Shown here one piece after another: positions 50,432-57,876 of a DNA stretch of 64,000 bases. Origin of the DNA: Pyxidicoccus sp. MSG2 (GTDB lineage: Bacteria > Myxococcota > Myxococcia > Myxococcales > Myxococcaceae). The stretch is taken from contig NZ_JAPNKC010000001.1 of the NCBI RefSeq assembly GCF_026626705.1, positions 11,184,001 through 11,248,000 of the forward strand. Reading direction: 5' to 3'. The first letter of the stretch is position 1, and each line of letters opens with the position of its first letter. The notes beneath the pieces were generated by a model that saw only the letters and a list, made by a program, of their open reading frames with translations, had not been told where the DNA came from and ran no database searches. The position numbers and the translations under genes are program-made.

Positions 50432-50926
50432 ATGAGCACGCACCCGAGTCCCCAGGAGTTGCGACGGAAGTGGAAGGCGGCGAACGCGGAGCCGGTGGAG
50501 GGCTCACGAAGGCTCGACGCCTACCGCGCATTGGCGGAAGGCTGTCCCGCCTTCGTCCCGAACCTGCTCGCCTTGAGCCGCACCTGCCTGCTCGAGCGCG
50601 ACGAGGCCCACCTCGACGAGGCCGAGCGGGCCCTGCGCACCGCGGCGGATGTCTCCGCCGGAGCGCCGGAGCCGCTCATCGAATTGGGCCGCTTCCTCGC
50701 CACCGCGCGGAATGCGCCCGTGGACGCGGAGGCTGCGTTCGCCTCCGCCGCCAGCGCGGCGCTCTCCCTGCTCGAAGAGGCGTGGGCCGGGTGGATTCAC
50801 GCGCTGGGCGAGCAGGACAAGCTGGATGCGGCCATGGAGGTGGCGGAGCTGGCGAAGCGAATCGTCCCGGACTCCGCCGCCATCGCCAGAGCCGTGGACG
50901 CGGCTCAGCGCCGCGCCTCGCGCTGA
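50432..50926 (+). CDS. TPR-like helical protein
   Basis: 164 residues from the ATG at 50432, only 34 bases after the lipoprotein stop. Soluble, no signal sequence. Pairs of helices such as FVPNLLALSRTCLLERDE, LIELGRFLATARNAPVD and AWAGWIHALGEQDKLDAAME follow the TPR pattern, about four repeats. TPR folds bind proteins. Convergent with the ADOP permease (stop 50937). Confidence 0.72.
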   Translation: MSTHPSPQELRRKWKAANAEPVEGSRRLDAYRALAEGCPAFVPNLLALSRTCLLERDEAHLDEAERALRTAADVSAGAPEPLIELGRFLATARNAPVDAEAAFASAASAALSLLEEAWAGWIHALGEQDKLDAAMEVAELAKRIVPDSAAIARAVDAAQRRASR

Positions 50927-50936
50927 GCGGCGGGGC

Positions 50937-53597
50937 TCAGTCCCCCCGCAGTGTCACGGCCGGGTCCACGCGCATGGCGCGGCGGGCGGGGATGAGACAC
51001 GCCAGCAGCGCCACGCCGAGCAGCAGCGCCATGACGCCGCCGAAGGTGAGCGGGTCATGCGGGGCGATGCCGTAGAGGATGCTGCCCATCACCCGGGCCA
51101 GCACGAAGGCACCGGCCGCACCCAGCGCGATGCCCGTCCCCGCGAGGCCCATCCCGCTCTTCAACACCAGCCGCAGCACGTCCGCCGGCTTCGCCCCGAG
51201 CGCCAGCCGCACCCCCAGCTCCCGCTGCCGCTGACTCACCGTGTAGGCCAGCACGCCGTAGATGCCCACCGCCGCCAGCGCGAGCCCCAGCACGGCGAAC
51301 AGACCCAGCATCACCGACAGCAGGCGCGGTCGCGTCACGGCCTCGCTCACGACCGTGTCCAGTGTGGTGATGCGGCTGATGGTCTGGTTCGGCTCGATGG
51401 CCCAGAGGGCCTGGCGTGCGGCGATGGCCATGGGCAGCAGCGCGCCCTGTCCGCGCAGCACCAGGTTGGTGGCGGAGCGGGAGAACTGCTGCACGTGGAA
51501 GTAGACGAGCGGAGGGGCTGGCTCGGCGAGCCCTGCCTGCCGCACGTCACCGACCACACCGATGATGCCCGCCTCGGTGGTGCCGACCTTCACCGACCTG
51601 CCCACCGCGTCCTCGCCGGGGAAGTAGCGCCGGGCGAAGGTCTGGTTCACCACCATCACGATGGGCGCCTGCTGCGTGTCCGTGGCCTCGTGGGCGCGCC
51701 CCCCGAGCAGGGGGATGCCCATGGTGCTGAAGTAGCCGGTGCTCACGTGCATCACCGACGCGTGCGGCGGGTTCGCCGTGTCCTCCGGGTGGCCGGGACG
51801 GTTGAAGGGCATGTCCTCGCCCACGCTCTCCAGCGGCAGGTACTTCACCATCGCGGCGGACTGGATGCCGGGGAGGGCGCGCACCCGTTCCAGCACCTCG
51901 GCGAGATAGGCGCGGCTCTGTTCCCTGCGGGAGTCCGGCACAGAGAAGCTGACCACCGCGGCGCCCTCCGAGCGGAAGCCCGGGTCTTCCGCCAGCATCC
52001 TCGCGAGGCTGCGCGTGGCGAGCCCCGCGCCCGTGGCCAGCACCACCGCGATGGCCACCTCCGCGACGACGAGCATGCCGCGCAGCCGCGCCCCACCCGA
52101 GCCCACCGTGCCGCGCGAGCCCGCCTTCAGCACCGGCTCCAGTTTCGTGGTGCTGGCGCGCAGCGCGGGCAGCAGCCCGAACAGCAGCCCCGTGAGCAGC
52201 GTGGCGCCAGCGGCGAAGGCCAGCACCTCGCCGTCCACGCGCACGTCGCGCAGCCGGGGGAGTTGATGCACCGAGAGGCCCACCAGCACCTCGGTGCCCC
52301 ACACCGCCAGGGCGATGCCGAGCGCACCGCCCAGCCCCGCGAGCACTACGCTCTCCGTGAGGAGCTGGCGCACCAGTCGCCCCGGCCCCGCGCCCAGGGC
52401 CGCGCGCACAGCCAGCTCCCGCTCGCGCAGGGTGGCGCGGGCGAGCTGCAGGTTCGCCACGTTGGCGCAGGCGATGAGCAGCAGCAGGCCCACCGCGCCC
52501 AGCACCACCAGCAGACCGGTGCGCACGTCGCCCGTCATCGCCTCGTGCAGGGGGATGGCGGTGATGCCCGGGTACTGCGCATTGCTGTCCGGGTAGGCCT
52601 CCGCGAGCTGCCGGGTGATGCCGCCCAGCTCCGCGCTCGCCGTCTCCAGTGTCACGCCCGGCTTCAGGCGGACCACCACGTTGAGGAAGCGGTTGAAGCG
52701 CGTGCGGGGGATGCCGCTTTCCGGGATGTTGGACAGGGGCACCCACACGTCCATCTGCTCGCCGGGGAAGGTGAACGAGGGCGGCATGATGCCCACCACC
52801 GTGTGCGGCACGCCGTCCAGGGTGAGGCTGCGGCCGAGCATCGCCGGGTCCGCGCCGAACTTCCGCGTCCAGAGCCCGTGGCTGAGCACCACCACCGCGT
52901 CCTGGCCCGGCCGGTTCTCTTCCGGAAGGAAGGGCCGTCCCAACCGCGGCGCCATGCCGAGCGTGGAGAAGAACCCGTCCGTCACGTACGTGGCCTGGAG
53001 CAGCTCCGGGTCTCCGAGCCCGCTCAGGTCCACGCCGGACATGTTCTGCACGTGCCACCACGCGCCCAGGTCGGTGAACGACTTCTGCCGGGCCTTCCAG
53101 TCCTCGAGGTCGGGAAGGGAGAGGACGGTGCGCGGCGAGTCCAGCACGGGGCTTGCCTGCCACAGGCGGACGAGCCGCTCGGAAGCGGGGAAGGGGAGCG
53201 GCTTGAGCAGCACGCCCCGCACCACGCTGAACAGGGCGGTGGTGGCGCCGATGCCCAGCGCCAGCGTGAGCACGGCCACCAGCGAGAAGGCCGGGGCCTT
53301 GCGCAGCGTGCGCAGCGCGTACCGCACGTCCTGCACGAGCGCGTCCAGGAACAGGCTTCGCTTCATCTCCCGCTCCTTCTCGTGTCCCAGGCGCACGCAC
53401 TCGGCACGCACGTGCTCCAGGTTCCCGAACTCACGCTGGGCGGTGTCGTGTGCCTCGGTGGGGGACAGGCCCTCGCGCTGGAGCTTCTCGGCGCGCATCT
53501 CCAGGTGGAACCGCAGCTCGTCATCCACGTCCTGCTCCACCGCGCGCGGGCGCGCGGCGAGCTTGAGCAGGCGCTTGAAGCCAGGGGGCAGTTGCAT
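50937..53597 (-). CDS. ADOP-type MacB/FtsX permease
   Basis: 886 residues from the ATG at 53597. The first 80 residues form the prefix domain of ADOP permeases (VEQDVDDELRFHLEMRAEKL, EAHDTAQREFGN), followed by VQDVRYALRTLRKAPAFSLVAVLTLALGIG. Then come two MacB-like periplasmic domains, each followed by an FtsX three-helix unit, ending with the ARRAMRVDPAVTLRGD motif of this family. No ATPase gene is adjacent, typical of orphan ADOP permeases. A PadR regulator gene lies just upstream on the same strand (8 bases), so PadR probably controls it. Confidence 0.9.
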   Translation of the reverse strand: MQLPPGFKRLLKLAARPRAVEQDVDDELRFHLEMRAEKLQREGLSPTEAHDTAQREFGNLEHVRAECVRLGHEKEREMKRSLFLDALVQDVRYALRTLRKAPAFSLVAVLTLALGIGATTALFSVVRGVLLKPLPFPASERLVRLWQASPVLDSPRTVLSLPDLEDWKARQKSFTDLGAWWHVQNMSGVDLSGLGDPELLQATYVTDGFFSTLGMAPRLGRPFLPEENRPGQDAVVVLSHGLWTRKFGADPAMLGRSLTLDGVPHTVVGIMPPSFTFPGEQMDVWVPLSNIPESGIPRTRFNRFLNVVVRLKPGVTLETASAELGGITRQLAEAYPDSNAQYPGITAIPLHEAMTGDVRTGLLVVLGAVGLLLLIACANVANLQLARATLRERELAVRAALGAGPGRLVRQLLTESVVLAGLGGALGIALAVWGTEVLVGLSVHQLPRLRDVRVDGEVLAFAAGATLLTGLLFGLLPALRASTTKLEPVLKAGSRGTVGSGGARLRGMLVVAEVAIAVVLATGAGLATRSLARMLAEDPGFRSEGAAVVSFSVPDSRREQSRAYLAEVLERVRALPGIQSAAMVKYLPLESVGEDMPFNRPGHPEDTANPPHASVMHVSTGYFSTMGIPLLGGRAHEATDTQQAPIVMVVNQTFARRYFPGEDAVGRSVKVGTTEAGIIGVVGDVRQAGLAEPAPPLVYFHVQQFSRSATNLVLRGQGALLPMAIAARQALWAIEPNQTISRITTLDTVVSEAVTRPRLLSVMLGLFAVLGLALAAVGIYGVLAYTVSQRQRELGVRLALGAKPADVLRLVLKSGMGLAGTGIALGAAGAFVLARVMGSILYGIAPHDPLTFGGVMALLLGVALLACLIPARRAMRVDPAVTLRGD

Positions 53598-53605
53598 GGC
53601 GGGAC

Positions 53606-53938
53606 TCAGGCGGCTTCGAGGACGCGCGACACGGCGGCGGCGTAGCGCGTCCACGTCTGCGACTGGGCGCGCAGGTGGGCCCGGCCGGCGGAGGTGAGCT
53701 TGTAGAACTTCGCGCGGCGGTTGTTCTCGGACAGGCCCCACTCGGCCTCGAGCAGGCCGCGCTTCTCCAGCCGGTGCAGCGCGGGGTAGAGCGCGCCTTC
53801 CTCCACCTTGAGCACCTGGCCGCTGCGCTCGTTGATGGACTCCGCCACCGCGTAGCCGTGCCGCGCGCCCCACGACAGGCTCTTCAGGATGAGCACGTCC
53901 AGCGTGCCCTGCACCAGCTCCAGCGACGTGTCCGACAT
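53606..53938 (-). CDS. PadR-family transcriptional regulator
   Basis: 110 residues, subfamily 1 length. The winged helix (LVQGTLDVLILKSLSWGARHGYAVAESI, then EEGALYPALHRLEKRGLLEAEW) covers residues 8-85, followed by one C-terminal dimerisation helix. PadR proteins repress nearby transporter genes until a ligand or stress signal arrives. It is 8 bases upstream of the ADOP permease gene. A perfect palindrome lies just before its start. Confidence 0.92.
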   Translation of the reverse strand: MSDTSLELVQGTLDVLILKSLSWGARHGYAVAESINERSGQVLKVEEGALYPALHRLEKRGLLEAEWGLSENNRRAKFYKLTSAGRAHLRAQSQTWTRYAAAVSRVLEAA

Positions 53939-53962
53939 TCGCCCGGCTCTCCCCTCAACGTT

Positions 53963-53999
53963 TTAGGGGAGAGTGCCCGCGACTCCCCTAAGGTGTCAA
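53963..53999 (-). promoter_or_regulatory. Palindromic operator and promoter of the padR-permease operon
   Basis: TTAGGGGAG (53963-53971) and CTCCCCTAA (53983-53991) form a perfect 9-bp inverted repeat around 11 bases. On the minus strand a consensus TTGACA (53999-53994) lies immediately upstream, so the palindrome covers the spacer and -10 region. A partial half-site (CTCTCCCCT, 53947-53955) follows. The layout suggests autorepression by PadR. The LysR stop codon (53990-53988) is inside the palindrome. Neither strand has a T-run after the hairpin, arguing against a terminator. Confidence 0.55.
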
Positions 54000-54872
54000 G
54001 GGGAGGGCCTTCGCTTCGGAGAGCAGCCAGGCTTTGAAGGCGGCCACGTCCCGTCGTCCCGAAAGGGGGCGGGGATGGACGAGCCAGTAGCTGAAGTCGT
54101 TGGGAAGGGCCTTCGCGAAGGGCTGGACGAGGCGCCCGGCCTTCAAGTCGTCCGAGGCGAGCATGAGCCGCCCGAGGGCCACGCCCTGTCCCTGGCGCGC
54201 GGCCTGGAGCACGAGCCCGGCATCGTTGAACGCGGGGCCCGCCTCGGCGTCCACGCCTTCGACTCCGGCGAAGTCCAGCCAGCGCCGCCAGCCGTCCTTC
54301 GGGGTGTCGTGGAGGAGCCGCGCCTTCTTCAAGTCGGAGGGTGAGCGAAGCTTCTTCGCGAGCGCGGGAGTGCACACGGGGCTGAGTGCTTCCTGTGCGA
54401 GCTGCTCCGCCTTGAGGCCCGTCCAGCGGCCCAGGCCGGAGCGGATGCCGATGTCGAAGCGGTCGTCGAGGAAGTCCCACAGCTCGGCTGAGCTGTTGAG
54501 GTGGAGCTCGATGTCCGGATGCAACTGCCGGAAGCCCTCCAGGCGAGGGAGCAGCCAGCACGAGGCGAACGCGGGCAGCACGGTGATGCGCAGTGGCCCC
54601 TGCTCGCGCTCGTACAGGCGGGCGGTGGCCTCGGACATGCGGTCGAAGACGGGCGTCAGCTCGCGGAGGTACGCCGCCCCCTTCGCGGTGAGCCGCAGCT
54701 CGTGGCCGCGGCGCTCGAACAGGGAGACGCCGAGCCAGTCCTCGAGCTGGCGCACCTGATGGCTGATGGCGGCCTGGGTGACGCCCAGCTCGGTGGCGGC
54801 GCGGGTGAAGCTCAGGTGTCTCGCCCCGGCCTCGAAGGCGCGGAGGGCGCCGAGCGGTGGAATGCGGCGCAT
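53988..54872 (-). CDS. LysR-family regulator, GcvA-like
   Basis: 294 residues. The helix-turn-helix lies at residues 8-65 with the GcvA/AmpR-type opening IPPLGALRAFEAGARHLSFTRAA and LGVTQAAISHQVRQLE. The effector domain (about 90-294) opens LRITVLPAFASCWLLPRL, typical of the GcvA group, where substrates are often amino acids or beta-lactam-derived muropeptides. It is divergent from the LysE-family exporter gene at 54986, a classic arrangement in which the LysR protein controls the exporter. Confidence 0.92.
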   Translation of the reverse strand: MRRIPPLGALRAFEAGARHLSFTRAATELGVTQAAISHQVRQLEDWLGVSLFERRGHELRLTAKGAAYLRELTPVFDRMSEATARLYEREQGPLRITVLPAFASCWLLPRLEGFRQLHPDIELHLNSSAELWDFLDDRFDIGIRSGLGRWTGLKAEQLAQEALSPVCTPALAKKLRSPSDLKKARLLHDTPKDGWRRWLDFAGVEGVDAEAGPAFNDAGLVLQAARQGQGVALGRLMLASDDLKAGRLVQPFAKALPNDFSYWLVHPRPLSGRRDVAAFKAWLLSEAKALPLTP

Positions 54873-54985
54873 GCTCGATGAACTCCCTTTATCGAGCGCG
54901 CGAGGATAGCTCGCTGGGGACTCGCCTCGAAACGGTGTTTGTCGTGCGGAGCAAGAGCGCGACGGATGCGCGAGGGAGCACGGCG

Positions 54986-55600
54986 ATGATTACGGCGGAA
55001 GTCTGGTGGTTGTTCGTGGGCTACACGGTGCCCATGGTGTTCAGTCCCGGGCCCGGCAACACGGTGCTCGCCACCGCGGGCGGGCGCTTCGGCGTCCGGG
55101 GCTCGCTGCTCTTCTGGTTGGGTTTCGAGATGGCCAACGTCGCGCTCTGTGCCCTGTATGGGTTCGGCCTGGGGCGCGTGCTGCACGACGTCCCGTGGCT
55201 GCACCCGGCGCTGAAGTGGGGTGGGGTGGTGTACCTGCTGTATCTCGCGTGGGGCTTCTTCCGCTCGTCCGCCGCGCCCGGTGCGGCACGTGAAGAGCCG
55301 GCGCGCCTCGGGTATGGGGAGGGCTTCCTGGTGGTCGCGCTCAACCCGAAGATCCACTCGATGATTGTCGTGATGTTCTCCCAGTTCCTCGACCCGGCCC
55401 GAGCGATGTTCACGCAGACGGCGCAGCTCACGCTGGCCTTCCTCGTCGTCTGCGTGGTGTGTCATTTCCCGTGGATCTACGGAGGGAAGCTCATCCTGGG
55501 GCGCTTCCGCTCCGAGCGCGCCATGCGCATCCAGGGCTGGACGTTCGGCCTGTGCATGCTCGCCGTCGCCGGCTACGTGGCGTTCCTGGCTCCGGCGTGA
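54986..55600 (+). CDS. LysE-family amino-acid exporter
   Basis: 204 residues from the ATG at 54986 with GAGGGAG 8 bases upstream. About six membrane helices; the N-terminal SPGPGNTVLATAGGRFGVRG is the LysE/RhtB signature, and VALNPKIHSMIVVMFSQFL fits the second repeat. It probably exports an amino acid or derivative. Divergent from the LysR regulator. Its last 28 bases overlap the convergent nucleotidyltransferase gene. Confidence 0.9.
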   Translation: MITAEVWWLFVGYTVPMVFSPGPGNTVLATAGGRFGVRGSLLFWLGFEMANVALCALYGFGLGRVLHDVPWLHPALKWGGVVYLLYLAWGFFRSSAAPGAAREEPARLGYGEGFLVVALNPKIHSMIVVMFSQFLDPARAMFTQTAQLTLAFLVVCVVCHFPWIYGGKLILGRFRSERAMRIQGWTFGLCMLAVAGYVAFLAPA

Positions 55601-56394
55601 AGGGACGCTGGCTGTTCGCGCGCGGTCGTCCACACAGGCAGGAGCGCGGCGGACACCGCTGTCACCACGTCCGCCAGTGCCTCGGGCCGTCCCTCCGGTT
55701 GGCTGGCCCGGTAGCGCGCCCACTTCTCGTTGCTCCAGGGGCTCCGGCCGAACTCGCCCGCCATCAGTCGCTCCATCAACTCCACCGAGTCTCCCCGTGA
55801 CTCGAATGCGAGTCGCAGCGCACGTGGCAGCAGCTCCATTTCCATCGGCGCGTACCGGGTGAGCAGGTACACGTCGAACAAATCCTTGGGGCGGAAGCGG
55901 CCCTTCCCGCGCTCGAACAGGCCGTGCATCTTCCACGCGAGCAGCGTCTCCGGCCGGCAGGCCAGCACCCGCGCGGCGCCGCCCTCGCCAACGTCGTACT
56001 CCGTCCACGCGGGCCCCGGCTCCATCGGGTCGCCGAAGCCCGTGTCGATGCGCAGCTCGAATGCGCCGTCCACGCCGGGCAGCCGCGTCTCCACGAAGAC
56101 GCGCACGCCTGGGAACCGCGTCTCCGCCCAGATGACCTCGGACCGCAGCGCGCCGAAGGAGAACCCGTCCCCCACGTCGACACGGAGGACCGACTCCAGC
56201 CTTCGCAACGTGTCCGCTGCGTCGAAGGGGAACCGCGCGAGGAAGTCCAGGTCCTCCACCGGCCGGGGTACCGGCCCACTCCATAGGCGCATCATGAGCC
56301 CGCCCCGCAGGACGAGTGCCTCCACCTCGGAGGACCGCGCGAGGCGGCGCAACACCGCCGCCCCCGCGCGCAGTGGCAACGCATGGGCACTCAC
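55573..56394 (-). CDS. AbiEii/AbiGii-type nucleotidyltransferase
   Basis: 273 residues from a GTG at 56394 that overlaps the stop of the HAM1-fusion gene (GTGA). The fold is a pol-beta-type nucleotidyltransferase of the AbiEii superfamily: LVLRGGLMMRLW (residues 28-38) for the GG motif and RPVEDLDFLA (44-53) for the two-metal acidic pair. The middle VFVETRLPGV and EYDVGEGGAARVLACRPETLLAWKMHGL, and RFRPKDLFDVYLLTRY, fit the AbiEii pattern. AbiEii toxins modify tRNA; here the coupling to HAM1-like and RNA-ligase genes suggests RNA processing. No antitoxin-like AbiEi gene is visible. Confidence 0.82.
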   Translation of the reverse strand: MSAHALPLRAGAAVLRRLARSSEVEALVLRGGLMMRLWSGPVPRPVEDLDFLARFPFDAADTLRRLESVLRVDVGDGFSFGALRSEVIWAETRFPGVRVFVETRLPGVDGAFELRIDTGFGDPMEPGPAWTEYDVGEGGAARVLACRPETLLAWKMHGLFERGKGRFRPKDLFDVYLLTRYAPMEMELLPRALRLAFESRGDSVELMERLMAGEFGRSPWSNEKWARYRASQPEGRPEALADVVTAVSAALLPVWTTAREQPASLHAGARNAT

Positions 56395-57572
56395 GTCGCA
56401 TCCTCCAGCCAGCCACGGTCCAACCCGTGGTTCGAGTCGTACACCGTCCACTCGCGCAGCCGCTGTGTCAGCGTCAGCCCCGTCCCCGCCAGGTCCTCCA
56501 GCAGCGCAGTGAAGCGCGCGTCCGCATTCGTCCGGCCCAGCCCGTAGACCCGGAGCGTGACGAAGCGCTCGGACGCGCCGTCCTCGCGCACCTTGCGCGC
56601 ATTGCGAGACAGGTGCGCGCCGTGTTTCTCGCACCGCGCCCGCAGCGCCTCCACGCCCGAGTCACCCGAGGGCACCAGTGCCTTCACGTGGAACTCGAAG
56701 TAGTTCGCCGGCTGGGCCCGAGCCGTCGCGTCGTCCTCGGGAATGTCCCGGTTCTTCCCCAGCGCCTCCAGCTTCAGGCGCGTGATGTCGAAGCCCTCCG
56801 CCGCGAGTGCGCGGGCCATGGCCTGCACCTCCTCGCGCGCCTGACGGAGCGTGCCGTGGTGGTACGAGGCCGTCATGGGCTGGAAGATCTCCGCGCCCCG
56901 GCCGAGCTCGATGAAGATGCACTTCACCGACGCCGCGTCGCAGAACGCGCGGAAGCGCTGGAGGTCCTCCTCCGAGCGCGCGGAGACGGTGATGTGCGCC
57001 TCATAGGCACCACCCTGGGACTGTGCCCGCAGCCGGTCCGCCAGCTCCAGGTAGGGCCGGTGCCGCATGTTGAGGAAGAACTTGTTTCTCGGCATCTCCC
57101 CGAGCGTGCGCAGGAAGCCGTCCGGCACCCACGCGCGGTCCCACCCGTAGCCACCCTCGCCACGAGGCTCGGCCAGCAGCGTGCCCTCGATGGCGTCCTC
57201 GAAGAGGGCCACGCGCTCCGGATGGCCATCCTCCGTGTACGCCACCGCCACGCGCGTGCGGCCCCGGCGCCCACCGTGGGCCGCGAGGAATGCGCGCTCG
57301 CCCATCGCGAGCACCTGCTTCTTGAACCGCGCGCCTGTGAGCACGGGGCCGCCGTCCAGCTCCAGCGCCGTCGTCTCCACGAAGCAGGGCGCACCGAGCT
57401 CGCGGTATGCCGCCAGCACCTTGCGCTTCGCCAGCCCCGCCAGGTCGAGGGACTCCGCCTCGTCGAGCCCCGGCAGCGCGAGCTTCCGCCACGTGACGTC
57501 GAGGCCCGCGAGCAGCCGGGCCACCTCGTCGGCCTTGTATTGATTCCCGGTGACGAAGAACGCACGTGTCAC
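56391..57572 (-). CDS. HAM1/ITPase-like domain fused to an unassigned C-terminal domain
   Basis: 393 residues. I chose the GTG at 57572 because GGGAG lies 8 bases upstream; a GTG at 57581 has no usable site. Residues 1-180 are a HAM1/RdgB-type NTP pyrophosphatase: VTGNQYKADEVARLL, FVETTALELDGG, and the signature EGGYGWDRAWVPDGFLRTLGEM with the RHR near residue 175. Such enzymes hydrolyse ITP, XTP or other unusual nucleotides. Residues about 190-393 are a second domain (YEAHITVSARSEEDLQRF, EIFQPMTASYHH, ITRLKLEAL, RFVTLRVYGLG) I cannot assign. The stop overlaps the nucleotidyltransferase start. Confidence 0.85.
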   Translation of the reverse strand: MTRAFFVTGNQYKADEVARLLAGLDVTWRKLALPGLDEAESLDLAGLAKRKVLAAYRELGAPCFVETTALELDGGPVLTGARFKKQVLAMGERAFLAAHGGRRGRTRVAVAYTEDGHPERVALFEDAIEGTLLAEPRGEGGYGWDRAWVPDGFLRTLGEMPRNKFFLNMRHRPYLELADRLRAQSQGGAYEAHITVSARSEEDLQRFRAFCDAASVKCIFIELGRGAEIFQPMTASYHHGTLRQAREEVQAMARALAAEGFDITRLKLEALGKNRDIPEDDATARAQPANYFEFHVKALVPSGDSGVEALRARCEKHGAHLSRNARKVREDGASERFVTLRVYGLGRTNADARFTALLEDLAGTGLTLTQRLREWTVYDSNHGLDRGWLEDAT

Positions 57573-57584
57573 GGCTGGCACTCC

Positions 57585-57730
57585 CTACGGCGAGGGCACC
57601 CCGCGCACGGAGCGCCGGTTTCACACGGCGGCCCGTCCCGTGTTCCCAGGCGGGAGCCTGCCATCCACCCTGTCCGGCCGTACATACCTGGACAGGGGGT
57701 CCACCCTGACAACGGCGCCCTCACGCCCCG
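57585..57730. repeat. Direct repeat, left copy (ligase 3' end)
   Basis: Same orientation as 60179-60324, offset 2594 bases, about 79% identical by hand count. The two copies flank the kelch-like gene. The divergence means the duplication is not recent or came from a different allele. Confidence 0.75.
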
Positions 57731-57731
57731 A
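57585..57731 (-). pseudogene. 3' remnant of an RNA ligase gene
   Basis: On the minus strand the frame reads REGAVVRVDPLSRYVRPDRV, then DGRLPPGNTGRAAV and a TGA at 57623-57621. It aligns with the C-terminus of the intact RNA ligase (60179-60979: REGTGVRVELLAKYVRPDKV, DGSLLPENTGRPAVW). At the nucleotide level 115 of 146 bases match by my hand count, ungapped. The homology runs past the premature TGA to a TAG at 57587-57585 that matches the intact gene's own stop. Twelve bases after that stop comes the HAM1 start, so the ligase gene once preceded it in one operon. Confidence 0.75.
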
Positions 57732-57784
57732 GGACCCGTTCATTCCTGCCCGGAGAGCGATCCATCAGCGCGCTCAGGTGACAA

Positions 57785-57798
57785 ATGTCTGTCGACAT
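57785..57798 (+). promoter_or_regulatory. Small palindrome in the kelch-gene leader
   Basis: ATGTC-TGTC-GACAT, perfect 5-bp arms, preceded at 57775-57783 by CAGGTGACA, which recurs at 61007-61015 before the nuclease gene. Possible regulator or promoter element of the kelch gene. The rest of 57732-57876 holds only an imperfect hairpin (57829-57856) and no gene. Confidence 0.3.
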
Positions 57799-57876
57799 CC
57801 TCCGTAGGGGCAGGCGCCACGCTCGAAGGAAGGGCTCGCTCGCCACGAGCCCCTTCACCCTGTTTTCGAGCACCCC

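Noticed and set aside
56395..56634. N-terminal extension of the nucleotidyltransferase to 56634
   Set aside because: The extra 80 residues are Arg/Gly-rich shadow sequence inside the HAM1-fusion gene; the GTG at 56394 gives a typical coupled start.
57573..57581. GTG at 57581 as start of the HAM1-fusion gene
   Set aside because: The ribosome site GGGAG directly abuts it, but is at ideal distance from the GTG at 57572.
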